Below, one piece after another: positions 42,746 to 52,673 of a stretch of 64,000 bases of DNA. Numbering within the stretch: the first letter of the stretch is position 1; every line of letters starts with the position of its first letter. A program made the position numbers and the translations under genes. The notes beneath the pieces are model-generated. The model made no database searches, was not told the origin of the DNA, and saw only the letters and a program-made list of their open reading frames with translations. The stretch spans positions 248,001 to 312,000 of the forward strand of contig NZ_JBNFZM010000005.1 of the NCBI RefSeq assembly GCF_051195235.1, given 5' to 3'. Origin of the DNA: Tateyamaria sp947503385. GTDB lineage: Bacteria; Pseudomonadota; Alphaproteobacteria; Rhodobacterales; Rhodobacteraceae.

Positions 42746-43795
42746 TCAATACGGCATGGGGTGCGCGCGGTGGGCGGTGTCGATCTCGGCCAGAACCTCA
42801 TCCGACAGGGCGATATCAGCCGCGCCCAGCGCCAGCTCCAGCTGGCCCTCCTGCGTCGCCCCAAAAATGACCGAACACATGAATGGCCGCGTCAGACACC
42901 ACGCCAGCGCCATCTGCGACGGGTCCAGCCCGTGACGCCCCGCAATGTCCAGATAGGCGTCCACCGCGCCAAAAACGCTGTCCGTCTTGCGCCCGCCCAT
43001 CTCCGGGCTCAGCGACATGCGCGATCCGTCCGGCACAGCGCCGCCCTGATATTTTCCGCTCAGAAACCCGGCGCCCAGTGGCGAGAACGCCAGCAAACCC
43101 ACGTCCTCATACACGCTCAACTCAGCCATATCGGTGTCATAAAGCCGGCACAGCAGCGAATATTCGTTCTGCACACTGGCCACGCGCGGCCCACCCGTCC
43201 GCGCTGCCGCTGCCAACCACTGCGCCGTGCCCCACGCGCTTTCGTTGGACAGGCCAAAGGCGCGGATCGTACCCCGATCCACCTGATCCTGTAGCGCGCC
43301 CAGACAGTCTTCCATGTTCTGGATGACCGCAGCCGCATCGGTGCCCTTGGTCGTCGGGTCATAGCCCCAGTTCTGCCGGAACATATAGCTGCCGCGATTG
43401 GGCCAATGAAATTGATAGAGGTCGATATAGTCGGTCTTCAGCCGCCGCAGCGATCCTTCGACAGCTTCGGGAATCGTCTCTGCGGTGATCGGTGCGCCGT
43501 CGCGGACATATCCCAACCCCTCGCCTGAATGTTTGGTGGCAAGGATTACGTTGTCACGCCGCCCCACCCGCTCGAACCACAGGCCGATGATACGCTCGGT
43601 CCGGCCAATGGTTTCGGCACTGACCGGGTTCACCGGATACATCTCTGCCGTGTCCATGAAATCGACACCCGCATCCAGCGCCCGCTCGATCTGGGCATGT
43701 GCCTCTTCGGCGGTGTTCTGGGTGCCCCACGTCATCGTGCCCAGACACAAGGCCGAGACCTCGATGCCTGTGCGTCCAAGTTGGCGTCGCTCCAT
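42746..43795 (-). CDS. Aldo/keto reductase (Tas-like)
   Basis: A 349-residue NADPH-dependent reductase. The catalytic tetrad is visible: Asp in VDFMDTAEMYP, Tyr in the same segment, Lys in ILATKHSGEG and His in LYQFHWPNRG. The long insertion after the His is typical of Tas-like proteins. ATG 43795 gives the canonical start (MERRQLGRTGIEVSAL); the much longer open frame upstream is antisense to the ImuA-like gene. The substrate is unknown. Confidence 0.9.
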   Translation of the reverse strand: MERRQLGRTGIEVSALCLGTMTWGTQNTAEEAHAQIERALDAGVDFMDTAEMYPVNPVSAETIGRTERIIGLWFERVGRRDNVILATKHSGEGLGYVRDGAPITAETIPEAVEGSLRRLKTDYIDLYQFHWPNRGSYMFRQNWGYDPTTKGTDAAAVIQNMEDCLGALQDQVDRGTIRAFGLSNESAWGTAQWLAAAARTGGPRVASVQNEYSLLCRLYDTDMAELSVYEDVGLLAFSPLGAGFLSGKYQGGAVPDGSRMSLSPEMGGRKTDSVFGAVDAYLDIAGRHGLDPSQMALAWCLTRPFMCSVIFGATQEGQLELALGAADIALSDEVLAEIDTAHRAHPMPY

Positions 43796-43890
43796 GGTGA
43801 TCCCTCTTTGTCTGACCGTTCCGCGGACCCTAGCGAAGCAAACGTGACCTGCAAGTGAATGCCCGCATTTTTTCGCCTTCGTCATCTTGA

Positions 43891-43905
43891 GAGCAAATAC
43901 AGAAC
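43891..43905. promoter_or_regulatory. LexA-like box of the ImuA-like gene
   Basis: GAGC-AAATACA-GAAC, one mismatch from the alphaproteobacterial LexA site GAAC-N7-GAAC, 16 bp before the start codon at 43922. The spacing is like that of the perfect box before mmcB. Confidence 0.55.
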
Positions 43906-43921
43906 ATACTACCCTGCCTCT

Positions 43922-44563
43922 ATGTCCATTCCTGCCGCCCTTCACGCCGCACGCAGCCCGCAGGCCACCGCCTGCCTGCCGCTTCTGCCAGAGGCGGACC
44001 GGCACGGTGTGGGCCACGGGCTGGCCCGGGGGCGCGTGCACGAACTGTGTGGACCGGCCCGGCATCGCATGGCCCTCTGGCTTGCGGCCCAGACCACCGG
44101 CGCGGTGCTGTGGATCGCCCCCGACTGGGGCGTGGATGTGCTGAACCCTTGCGGGATCATGCCGTTTATCGACCCTGCGCGCCTGATCCTCGTACAGCCC
44201 AAACGGGCCGAGGATGCATTGTGGAGCATGGAGGAAGTGCTGCGCGCGGGCACGGTCACCCTCGTTGTGGCCGACCTGCCCGGCCTGCCTGCCCTGACGC
44301 CCGTCCGGCGGATGCACCTGGCCGCCGAAGCGGGTGGGAAAAAGGGCGGCCCCGCACCTCTGGGCCTGCTCCTGACCCCCGGCATGGGCGGCGCGCAAGG
44401 GGTGGAAAGCCGCTGGCACCTCAGCCCCGATCATCGCGCCCGCCCCGGCGCATGGCTGCTGACCCGGCTGCGCGCCCGCATGGCACCAGAGCAAAGCTGG
44501 CAGGTGGCCCGCGTCCCGGATCAGCCCCTGCCGCGGATCACCCAATCCATCAAGGCCGCGTGA
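43922..44563 (+). CDS. ImuA-like protein (orphan)
   Basis: 213 residues resembling ImuA/SulA-like proteins of the SOS mutagenesis cassette: the GLARGRVHELCG start of the RecA-like fold, GAVLWIAPDWGVDVLNP, DPARLILVQPKRAEDALWSMEEVLRAG and RRMHLAAEAGG. The Walker A region is not canonical. Normally imuA is followed by imuB and dnaE2; here a YceI gene follows and no polymerase genes are present. A LexA-like box upstream supports an SOS role. The assignment is by pattern, without alignment. Confidence 0.65.
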   Translation: MSIPAALHAARSPQATACLPLLPEADRHGVGHGLARGRVHELCGPARHRMALWLAAQTTGAVLWIAPDWGVDVLNPCGIMPFIDPARLILVQPKRAEDALWSMEEVLRAGTVTLVVADLPGLPALTPVRRMHLAAEAGGKKGGPAPLGLLLTPGMGGAQGVESRWHLSPDHRARPGAWLLTRLRARMAPEQSWQVARVPDQPLPRITQSIKAA

Positions 44564-44641
44564 CATCACGCATACGTGTGGACCGACTAAAACCGTTCCT
44601 GCCGTGTTACCTCTTTACACACGCGCCAAAGGAGCCGCCCC

Positions 44642-45223
44642 ATGCACCGCCGCCACCTTCTTGCCATCGGCCTCGCCGCACTGGCCCGACCCACATTTGC
44701 CGCCCCCACACCCTACCGTCTGGGTCCAAACGGCGCCACCATCACCTACCTATTCACGCTGAACGGCGGGCAGGTAAAAGGCACCGTACCCGTGGGCCGC
44801 GCCGATCTGAGAATTGATCCGGACAACCTTGCCGCTTCGACCGCAGACGTGACCGCCGACATCCGGCGCGCGCGCACCGGGCTGATCTTTGCCACCGAGG
44901 CGCTCAAATCCGAATCCGTGCTGAACGCCGCCCGGTTCCCGCAAGCCCGCTTTACCTCGACCCGCGTGACGCTTGGTGCAGGCGGGCGTATCTCGGACGG
45001 TGCCACGATCGACGGCGACCTGACCCTGCGCGGGGTCACACGGCCTGTCCGCTTTGCCGCCGAACTTTACCGCAAACGCGGCAGCGCAGCCGGTGACCTC
45101 AGCGCGCTTGACGTGCGCCTGCAAGGTCGGATCAACCGCAGCGACTTTGGCGCAACGGGCTATGCCGACCTTGTCGACGACAGCGTTGGCATCGACATCC
45201 GCGCCGATATCGTGGCGGGTTGA
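44642..45223 (+). CDS. YceI family periplasmic protein
   Basis: 193 residues: a signal peptide (MHRRHLLAIGLAALARPTFA) and a YceI lipocalin-like barrel (from YRLGPNGATITYLFTLNGG, with SVLNAARFPQARFTSTRV and GDLTLRGVTRPVRFA). Members bind isoprenoid-type lipids in the periplasm. ATG 44642 follows AAAGGAGCC. It stands between the ImuA-like and MFS genes without clear coupling. Confidence 0.88.
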   Translation: MHRRHLLAIGLAALARPTFAAPTPYRLGPNGATITYLFTLNGGQVKGTVPVGRADLRIDPDNLAASTADVTADIRRARTGLIFATEALKSESVLNAARFPQARFTSTRVTLGAGGRISDGATIDGDLTLRGVTRPVRFAAELYRKRGSAAGDLSALDVRLQGRINRSDFGATGYADLVDDSVGIDIRADIVAG

Positions 45224-45311
45224 CCCGCACCGGGGGGCACGCACCATGCAAGGGGTCAAAAACGACGTGGCCCCGTCGACTATCCGCTAGGCACCCGACC
45301 GAAAAAGGCGC

Positions 45312-46550
45312 ATGGATGCGCACAATATGCGCCTCCTCATTTCCTTTGCCGCCCTGTTCCTTTCCGTCATCCTGATGCAGCTCAGCTCCGGCGCGCTCGG
45401 GCCTCTGGACGCGCTGTCCGGGCTGGCGCTCGACTTTTCCCGGCAAGAGATCGGTATTCTCGGTTCTGCCCACTTCCTCGGCTTCTTTATCGGGTGCTGG
45501 TGGGCACCGCGCCTGATGGGCAGCGTCGGGCATTCGCGCGCCTTTGCGGCCTTTACGGCGACGGGCGCGATTGGCCTGCTTGCCCATATGCTGATCGTCG
45601 ATGCCTATGCATGGGCGGTGATGCGTGTGGCTTCCGGCCTGTGCGTGGCGGGCTGTTACACCGTGGTGGAGGCATGGTTGCAGGCCAAGGTCAGCAACGA
45701 AACACGCGGACGGACGATGGGGGTTTACCGGGTCGTGGATATGGGCGCGTCGCTCGCTGCGCAGCTATTCATTGGCGTGCTCGAACCGGCCAGCTATGTC
45801 AGCTACAACCTGCTGGCCATCATCTGCTGCGCCGCACTTCTGCCATTGACCCTCACCACCGTGCGCCAACCCGAAACGCCCGACGCGCCCCGCCTGCGTC
45901 CCGGCCTTGCCGCGCGCCGGTCTCCTCTTGCGGCGGCAGGAGTGGTGGTTGCAGCCCTGTCCAGCGCATCCTTCCGGATGGTCGGCCCCGTCTACGGACA
46001 GGAGGTCGGACTGACCACGGGGCAGATCGCGTGGTTTCTGGCGGCCTTCGTGCTGGGGGGCGCGCTTGCGCAATACCCAATCGGCTGGCTGGCGGACAAA
46101 CATGATCGCCGCTGGGTCCTGATCTGGCTGTCAGGTGCCGCAATGCTCAGCTGTGGCGTCACGGTTGTCGCCGCAGGTCTGGGGACGGCGGGCATCATGC
46201 TGGCCGCCGGGTTCTTTGGCCTCACGACCTTTCCGATTTATTCGGTGGCCGCCGCCCATGCCCACGATTTTGCCGACAGTTCGGAACGGGTCGAACTGTC
46301 TGCGGCCCTGATGTTCTATTTCGCTCTGGGTGCCATTGCGGCGCCCTTCACCGCCTCTGCCCTGATCGACGCCTTTGGGCCGCCGGCGCTGTTTGCGATG
46401 ATCGCCGTGGGCCATGCGGGCCTCATCGTCTTTGGCCTCGCCCGGATGCGCGCCCGCGCCACTCCGGACAAGCGCACCCGCTATGTCTATGCGCCGCGCA
46501 CGTCGTTCCTGATCGGCAGGCTCACCGGTCGCACGCGCGAGCGCGACTAG
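45312..46550 (+). CDS. MFS transporter
   Basis: A 412-residue major-facilitator protein with about twelve hydrophobic segments and the cytoplasmic-loop-type sequence GWLADKHDRRW between segments 8 and 9. The C-terminus is basic. The family is similar to the YcaD-type group of unknown substrate. The ATG at 45312 follows AAAAAGG; an ATG five codons later is an alternative. Confidence 0.83.
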   Translation: MDAHNMRLLISFAALFLSVILMQLSSGALGPLDALSGLALDFSRQEIGILGSAHFLGFFIGCWWAPRLMGSVGHSRAFAAFTATGAIGLLAHMLIVDAYAWAVMRVASGLCVAGCYTVVEAWLQAKVSNETRGRTMGVYRVVDMGASLAAQLFIGVLEPASYVSYNLLAIICCAALLPLTLTTVRQPETPDAPRLRPGLAARRSPLAAAGVVVAALSSASFRMVGPVYGQEVGLTTGQIAWFLAAFVLGGALAQYPIGWLADKHDRRWVLIWLSGAAMLSCGVTVVAAGLGTAGIMLAAGFFGLTTFPIYSVAAAHAHDFADSSERVELSAALMFYFALGAIAAPFTASALIDAFGPPALFAMIAVGHAGLIVFGLARMRARATPDKRTRYVYAPRTSFLIGRLTGRTRERD

Positions 46551-46612
46551 AGGGGCCTTCCCCCGCCCTGCCCGCGCTGCTAGACCGGCGCAAATCCCAG
46601 CCGGACGAGACC

Positions 46613-48322
46613 ATGCAGCGCCACCTCATCACCTCCGCCATTCCCTACATCAATGGCATCAAGCACCTTGGAAACCTCGTGGGCAGTCAGTTGCCCGCCG
46701 ACCTCTATGCGCGGTTCCAGCGCGCGCGCGGCAACGAGGTGCTGTTTTTGTGCGCGACCGACGAACACGGCACGCCGGCCGAACTGGCTGCGGCCAAGGC
46801 AGGCCAGCCTGTGGCTGAATACTGCGCCGAGATGCACGCGGTTCAGTCCGAACTGGCGCGCGGCTTCCGTTTGTCTTTCGACCATTTCGGTCGTTCCTCT
46901 TCGCCCCAGAACCACGCGCTGACCCAGCATTTCGCGGGCCGCCTGGCCGATGCAGGCCTGATCCGCGAAGTGTCGGAACGGCAGGTCTATTCCAATGCAG
47001 ACGGGCGGTTTCTGCCCGATCGTTACATCGAGGGCACCTGCCCGAATTGCGGCTACGACCGTGCGCGCGGCGACCAGTGCGAAAACTGCACCAAGCAACT
47101 GGACCCGACCGACCTGATTGATGCGCGCAGCGCGATCTCTGGCTCCACCGACCTCGAAGTGCGCGAGACCAAGCATCTTTACCTGCGCCAATCCGAACTC
47201 AAGGACGATCTGGACGCGTGGATCGACAGCAAGGCGGATTGGCCCATCCTGACAACGTCGATTGCCAAAAAATGGCTGCATGACGGCGACGGGTTGCAGG
47301 ATCGCGGAATCACCCGCGACCTTGACTGGGGCATTCCCGTGCGCCGCGGCGACGCCGAGTGGCCCGGTATGGAGGGCAAGGTATTCTATGTCTGGTTCGA
47401 CGCCCCTATCGAATACATCGCCTGCGCCGGCGAGTGGGCCGACGCGCAGGGTGGCGCTGACTGGGAACGCTGGTGGCGCACCGACAAAGGTGCCGACGAT
47501 GTCCGCTACACGCAATTCATGGGCAAGGACAACGTGCCCTTCCACACGCTCAGTTTTCCGGCGACTTTGTTGGGATCAGGTGAGCCTTGGAAGATGGTCG
47601 ATCACCTCAAGTCCTTCAATTATCTGAATTATGATGGTGGTCAATTCTCCACCAGCCAAGGCCGTGGCGTGTTCATGAACCAAGCGTTGAACATCCTGCC
47701 CGCCGACTACTGGCGCTGGTGGCTGTTGTCGAATTGCCCCGAAACATCGGACAGCGAATTCACTTGGGAGCTGTTTCAACAAGGGGTGAACAAGGATTTG
47801 GCGGATGTGCTGGGCAATTTTGTCAGCCGGGTGACCAAGTTCTGCCGTTCCAAATTTGGTGAGGTGGTGCCGGACGGCGGTGTCTTTGGCCCGCTGGAAC
47901 AAGACCTGATCGCCGAGCTGGACAAGCGGCTCGCGGCCTACACCACACATATGGAAAATATGGAGGTACGCAAATCGGCGCAGGAATTGCGGGCGATCTG
48001 GGTTGCAGGCAACGAATACCTGCAAGCAGCCGCGCCGTGGGCCACCATCAAGGAAGACGAAGCGCAAGCGGCGATGCAGATCCGTTTGGGCCTGAACCTC
48101 ATTGGTCTTTACGCGGCTCTGTCGGCGCCCTTCCTGCCCGACACCGCGGACACGCTTGCGGCGACGATGGGCGTTGAGGTGTCAAAATGGCCTGAGAGCA
48201 TCGCAAAGGCGCTGAACGCACTGGCACCGGGACACACCTTTCAAGTTCCGGACAACCTGTTTGCCAAAATCGACGACGCGGCACGCGCCACGTGGGAAGC
48301 GCAGTTTTCCGGCGCTGCGTAA
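46613..48322 (+). CDS. metG: Methionine-tRNA ligase
   Basis: A 569-residue class I aminoacyl-tRNA synthetase charging initiator and elongator tRNA-Met. The HIGH-type motif is in YINGIKHLGNLVGS, and the KMSKS site is replaced by FSTSQ (GGQFSTSQGRG), as seen in one MetRS branch. A zinc-ribbon insertion is present (CPNCGYDRARGDQCENC), followed by the helical anticodon domain. There is no C-terminal tRNA-binding (EMAP-like) extension. Essential housekeeping gene. Confidence 0.96.
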   Translation: MQRHLITSAIPYINGIKHLGNLVGSQLPADLYARFQRARGNEVLFLCATDEHGTPAELAAAKAGQPVAEYCAEMHAVQSELARGFRLSFDHFGRSSSPQNHALTQHFAGRLADAGLIREVSERQVYSNADGRFLPDRYIEGTCPNCGYDRARGDQCENCTKQLDPTDLIDARSAISGSTDLEVRETKHLYLRQSELKDDLDAWIDSKADWPILTTSIAKKWLHDGDGLQDRGITRDLDWGIPVRRGDAEWPGMEGKVFYVWFDAPIEYIACAGEWADAQGGADWERWWRTDKGADDVRYTQFMGKDNVPFHTLSFPATLLGSGEPWKMVDHLKSFNYLNYDGGQFSTSQGRGVFMNQALNILPADYWRWWLLSNCPETSDSEFTWELFQQGVNKDLADVLGNFVSRVTKFCRSKFGEVVPDGGVFGPLEQDLIAELDKRLAAYTTHMENMEVRKSAQELRAIWVAGNEYLQAAAPWATIKEDEAQAAMQIRLGLNLIGLYAALSAPFLPDTADTLAATMGVEVSKWPESIAKALNALAPGHTFQVPDNLFAKIDDAARATWEAQFSGAA

Positions 48323-48565
48323 CACGATAGGCGGGCGTTGCCGTCACGCGCAAAACGGCAAGTCCTGGCATGGGACTGTGTTCTCGCAAGAGCGCTGCGC
48401 ACACGGTTCTGCCCGCCCATTCGCGCCTTCGTGCGCTCTACGTCCCTGTTAAATCGACCGCATTCTTGTACGTGGGCCAGTTCCCTTGGCACCCTCAGGG
48501 GTGAGCCTGATACTGGTTCCGTGCGCTGAACCGGGATCGCATGTCTTGCATCGCGTGTCGGAGTG

Positions 48566-51139
48566 TCAGAATTCCTCCCACCCGGTCGTGTCGATTTGCG
48601 CTGCATCATCCAACGCAATCGCCGCTGACCCTGCAACCGACGCCGCAACCGGCGCAGGTGGCGCCACCACCTTTGGCTTCGGCATGTCGACCACATGACC
48701 GTGACCCAGTGAAAAACGTGCAACGGCCGCGCTCAACGCGTCCGCTTCGGACATCAAGGCATGGCTGGCGGCTGTCGTTTCTTCGAACATCGCGGCGTTC
48801 TGTTGGGTCACCTGATCCAGTTCGTTCATCGCCACGTTTATCTCATTGAGACCGGTAGACTGCTGGCGTGCCGAAGTTGCAATCTCTGCCACCCGCGAAG
48901 AGATGTCCGACACCGACGTCACGATGGAGGCAAGCGCCGCGCCGGTCTGGTCGACAAGGTCGACCCCCTGCTGCACATGCTCGCTGGATGTGGAAATCAA
49001 CGTGTTGATCTCCCGCGCCGCTTCGGATGACCGTTGCGCAAGGGCGCGCACTTCGGTCGCCACGACGGCAAAGCCGCGGCCCGCTTCGCCCGCGCGCGCC
49101 GCCTCAACGCCGGCGTTCAGCGCCAATAGGTTGGTCTGGAACGCAATATCGTCGATCACCGATGTGATTTTTGAAATTTCATTGGATGAGTTCTTGATAC
49201 TGTCCATGGCCGTCACGGCTTTGCGCGCGATCTCCCCGCCGTCTTCGGCGTTGGTCTGCGCATTTTCGGACATTTGGCTGGCCGCATCTGCACCTTCTGC
49301 CGCAGACTTGACCGATGTCGTCAGCTCATCCAGAGCCGCTGCCGTTTGCTCCAGCGTGGCCGCCTGTTTTTCCGTGCGGCGCGAAAGATCGTCGGCAGCG
49401 CTGGTGATTTCGCCCGTTTCACTGCGGATGGAGATGACATTTTGCGTGACCGCACCAACCGCGTCCCTCAATCCGGCAACGGCAGAGTTAAAATCAAGCC
49501 GCAAGGCCTCGTACTCCGTTGGGAATTCATCGCTGATGGTCACCGTCAAATCCCCGGATGACAGGTTCTGCAACCCCGCCCCCAGCGCGTCGACCACCTG
49601 TTTCTGATCCGTCGCGGTCTGCGCGTGCAGGTCTTGTGCCTTGCGAATTTTCACTTCTGTTTCGGTGACGTCGGAAGCTAGCAGGATCACACGTTCCAGA
49701 TGACCATCCTCACCGCGCACGTAGATAAATCCGCCATCGACGACCACGGGCGTCCCATCACGCCCGATCATGTCAAATTTGCCGTGCAATTGTGCCCCCG
49801 CGCGCGTTTGGGCGGCAATGTCATCGCGGGTGACATTGCCCGATTGCTGCGCATCGAAAAGCGTTTCGATACACACACCGCTCAGCGCTTGCGCGTCCAG
49901 CCCAAGCCTCGCGGCCGCCAGCGCATTCACAGCCGTGACCTCACCCGTGTTGTCAAATTCGATACGCAGCTGATTGACGTCGATGCCGTCCATCAGGGCG
50001 GCATTGCGTTGCGATACTGTCCGATCGCTCCATTCGACCACCGCACCGATTGTGCGGCCCTCGGGGTCGCAAGCCTTGTTGATCTTGATCCGAATGTGCT
50101 GCGCACCAAGGCGGGCCGTCACTGTGCAGGGGTCGGGCAACTCATCCGCGCATTCGCAACCGGCAATGGCCTGAGCGACATCAGTTTGTGCGCCAAGAAA
50201 CGCGCCCCTTACCTGAGCAGGATCGAGACCGGGCCACGTCGCGACAAGTTCGTCGCGCACGGTTTCGAGAAATGTCTGACAAGCCGGATTGATGTACTGA
50301 ACCACCAAAGCCTCATCCACCATCATCATCGGCGCGCTCGATCCTTCGTAGGCCGCGCTCTTGAATGCACTTTCACGTTGCGCCCCTTTTGCCTTGGCCA
50401 ATGCTGCGCGAAAGGCCTCCAGTTGGTCCGCCATTTGGCCGATCTCGTCCACGCGATGCGCATGAGGGATCTCGGCCTGATAATCCTTGGCCGCGACCCG
50501 CCGCATCGCATCGCCCAGAGCCCCCAGAGGGCGTGACATCGCATACCATAAAAACAGCGACATTAAGACCAGCGCGCCGATCAGGATCGTCATGCCCGCC
50601 AAAAGCTGATCGCCTTCGCTCGCCTTCAGCTCTGCCAGTCTTATTGCGTCTGTCCAGACGGTTGCGACCACGCCTGCAACCGCGTCACCATCCCCGAACA
50701 GAGACGGAGATACGACAATCAATCCATCTTCGGACATGGCGCGCGCGCCCGTTTCGAACACGCGGGCGGCCAGTGCAAGCACGCTATCGCCAACCTCTTC
50801 CAACCCTTCGGTGGTGTATAGAACGGTGCCCGTTTCGCTGATCACGTAAGCACCGCGCACGTCTTCGCCTGCGGTGTCGATGGTCCCGCCGGTAATATCG
50901 GTGATAGCGCGTTCGTTTCCGAACTTGATCGATCCCCCCATCTGGAGCGCCAGCAGATCGGTCACGTCCACCGCCCGCGCCGACAGGGCGTCACGCACAA
51001 GGTTCCGGCTGTGCGCATTGTTGATCGTGACAACCGCGGCGACCACCGCAATTGCTGCCAGCCCGGCAATCAACGTGGTCTTGACCAGCAGACTGTTCAG
51101 CTTGTTCGCCATACGACGCACATTCAAAAATACGTTCAT
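48566..51139 (-). CDS. Methyl-accepting chemotaxis protein with PAS domains
   Basis: 857 residues. A first membrane segment (about 13-36), a periplasmic sensor to about 155, a second membrane segment (about 175-198), HAMP (about 199-250), two PAS-like regions (about 265-380 and 390-500), a further HAMP-like stretch and the methyl-accepting signalling domain (hairpin tip EVRALAQRSSEAAREI). The C-terminus is GWEEF, a WxxF-type tether for CheR/CheB, so adaptation is probably methylation-based. ATG 51139 follows AAGGGTG. No che genes are adjacent. Confidence 0.9.
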   Translation of the reverse strand: MNVFLNVRRMANKLNSLLVKTTLIAGLAAIAVVAAVVTINNAHSRNLVRDALSARAVDVTDLLALQMGGSIKFGNERAITDITGGTIDTAGEDVRGAYVISETGTVLYTTEGLEEVGDSVLALAARVFETGARAMSEDGLIVVSPSLFGDGDAVAGVVATVWTDAIRLAELKASEGDQLLAGMTILIGALVLMSLFLWYAMSRPLGALGDAMRRVAAKDYQAEIPHAHRVDEIGQMADQLEAFRAALAKAKGAQRESAFKSAAYEGSSAPMMMVDEALVVQYINPACQTFLETVRDELVATWPGLDPAQVRGAFLGAQTDVAQAIAGCECADELPDPCTVTARLGAQHIRIKINKACDPEGRTIGAVVEWSDRTVSQRNAALMDGIDVNQLRIEFDNTGEVTAVNALAAARLGLDAQALSGVCIETLFDAQQSGNVTRDDIAAQTRAGAQLHGKFDMIGRDGTPVVVDGGFIYVRGEDGHLERVILLASDVTETEVKIRKAQDLHAQTATDQKQVVDALGAGLQNLSSGDLTVTISDEFPTEYEALRLDFNSAVAGLRDAVGAVTQNVISIRSETGEITSAADDLSRRTEKQAATLEQTAAALDELTTSVKSAAEGADAASQMSENAQTNAEDGGEIARKAVTAMDSIKNSSNEISKITSVIDDIAFQTNLLALNAGVEAARAGEAGRGFAVVATEVRALAQRSSEAAREINTLISTSSEHVQQGVDLVDQTGAALASIVTSVSDISSRVAEIATSARQQSTGLNEINVAMNELDQVTQQNAAMFEETTAASHALMSEADALSAAVARFSLGHGHVVDMPKPKVVAPPAPVAASVAGSAAIALDDAAQIDTTGWEEF

Positions 51140-51362
51140 GTTTACACCCTTGAAAGCGACACTGCGCATCGCATCGTGACCGACGGAAACCGCGCGTCAT
51201 GTCATAGGCCGGGTGTCTTACTTCTGGATTAATCGGCGTGGCGTTTGCTGACGCACCATCGCAAAGTGGCAAATTCCATCGCGCCATGCCGTCGCGCAGG
51301 TGAGGGGAAAAACCAGAACCTGCACGGCCTCAAACAACCGCGGGCGACAGGCCAATATAAAA

Positions 51363-51448
51363 TGGTGCGGGCGGTGGGACTCGAACCCACACGGGCGTCA
51401 GCCCTTCGGATTTTAAGTCCGATATGTCTACCATTCCATCACGCCCGC
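51363..51448 (-). tRNA. tRNA-Leu (anticodon TAA)
   Basis: 86 nt including CCA, with the long variable arm of a class II tRNA (after TCCG: AAGGGCTGACGCCCGT). The acceptor stem GCGGGCG/CGCCCGC, T arm GGGTTCGAGTCCC and anticodon loop CTTAAAA give TAA, reading UUA. It stands alone between the chemoreceptor and the TPR gene. Confidence 0.96.
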
Positions 51449-51495
51449 GCCGCCCCCTTGTTAGGCAAAGCGACGCGCCCTCACAAGCGGACTTT

Positions 51496-52050
51496 CTACA
51501 GATCCTGCCCCTGCGGTCCCAGCGGCGCGCCATCCGCCACCAAAGCACGTTCCGACAGCCACGGGTTGTTCTCAAGCGCTGCGAGCATCTGCGTGCGCGC
51601 GGCATCGGTTTTTCCCATGTTCATCAGGGTCAAAGCCCGCCCCGACTGCGCGCCCACATGATCCGGCACAAGCGCAAGCGCGGCGTCCAGATCGACCAGT
51701 GCCGCCGGATAATCCGCGTTGAGAAAATGCACAAAGGCGCGCTGATTGTACCCTTCGGCATAGGTCGGGCAATAGTCGACCAGCGTGTCGAAACTGCGCA
51801 ACGCGCCGACAAAATCAAACTCACCACGTTGCCGCATTCCGCGGTCCAGAACCTCTTGCGCCGCGGCATCCGGCGCGTCGAGCCACAGGGCCCACATTTC
51901 GCCGGACAGGGTCCGGCCTGTGGCCTCATCCGGGGCGGCGCGCGCCTGATCAAATAATGTGGACAATTCGACGGAATGGTCTGGCGGTGCGGGGCACGTC
52001 TCGGCCCATAGAGGCGAGGCAAGAAACGGAAGCAGCAGTAGGTAACGCAT
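51496..52050 (-). CDS. Exported tetratricopeptide-repeat protein
   Basis: 184 residues: a signal peptide (MRYLLLLPFLASPLWA) and about three TPR units (GEFDFVGALRSFDTLVDYCPTYAEGYNQRAFVHFLNADYPAALVDLDAALALVP in pattern). A periplasmic adaptor for protein-protein contacts; no specific partner is evident. ATG 52050 is chosen over one two codons upstream. Confidence 0.8.
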   Translation of the reverse strand: MRYLLLLPFLASPLWAETCPAPPDHSVELSTLFDQARAAPDEATGRTLSGEMWALWLDAPDAAAQEVLDRGMRQRGEFDFVGALRSFDTLVDYCPTYAEGYNQRAFVHFLNADYPAALVDLDAALALVPDHVGAQSGRALTLMNMGKTDAARTQMLAALENNPWLSERALVADGAPLGPQGQDL

Positions 52051-52075
52051 GTGCAAATAGTGAAGCCTTCGCCTC

Positions 52076-52603
52076 TCAGGTCAAGTCATCCGTGCCGATG
52101 TCGGGCAACATCACCTCTTTGACCGCCTCCATCGCGACAAAGGTCGAGGTCGCATCGACATAAGGCAGGTTCGAAATCACCTCACCCAATACATGCCGAT
52201 AGTCAGCCATATTGCGGGTGCGCACCTTGAGGAGATAATCGTAGCGGCCCGCGATCATGTGCGCCTGTTCCACCTGCGGCACACCACGCACCGCCGCGTT
52301 AAATGCCTCCAGCGCTGCCTCGCGCGTTTCGCTCAGCCGCACCTCGACAAAGGCGACGTGATCCAACCCCAGCCGGATCGGGTCCAAGAGCGCCCGGTAT
52401 CCTTTGATGACCCCTTGGGTCTCCAGCCGTTTGAGCCGTGCCTGCGTTGGCGATTTCGACAGCCCAATGCGCACGGCGAGGTCCGTGATGCTGATCCGCG
52501 CATCCTGCGCGAGTGCTACGAGAATCGCGTTATCGAGCCGGTCAAGGCGGGGCTTGCCATTGTCACCGCGCATTCTGACAATTTCAGAGGATTCGCTGGC
52601 CAT
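52076..52603 (-). CDS. putR: Lrp/AsnC family regulator, probable PutR
   Basis: A 175-residue Lrp-type regulator: an N-terminal HTH (LDNAILVALAQDARISITDLAVRIGLSKSPTQARLKRLE in pattern) and a RAM ligand domain (AFVEVRLSETREAALEAF). It is divergent from putA across 70 bp; PutR of related bacteria activates putA in response to proline. ATG 52603 lies just after GGAG; a GTG three codons upstream is possible. Confidence 0.85.
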   Translation of the reverse strand: MASESSEIVRMRGDNGKPRLDRLDNAILVALAQDARISITDLAVRIGLSKSPTQARLKRLETQGVIKGYRALLDPIRLGLDHVAFVEVRLSETREAALEAFNAAVRGVPQVEQAHMIAGRYDYLLKVRTRNMADYRHVLGEVISNLPYVDATSTFVAMEAVKEVMLPDIGTDDLT

Positions 52604-52673
52604 TTGCTCCACTTTCAGTGAATTGCACTTCGAAATCTCTGCTACGCTGCGCGAACCGACTTGAAAAGAGCAG

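Noticed and set aside
43796..44569. N-terminal extension of the aldo/keto reductase frame
   Set aside because: It is antisense to the ImuA-like gene, and the canonical reductase start is ATG 43795.
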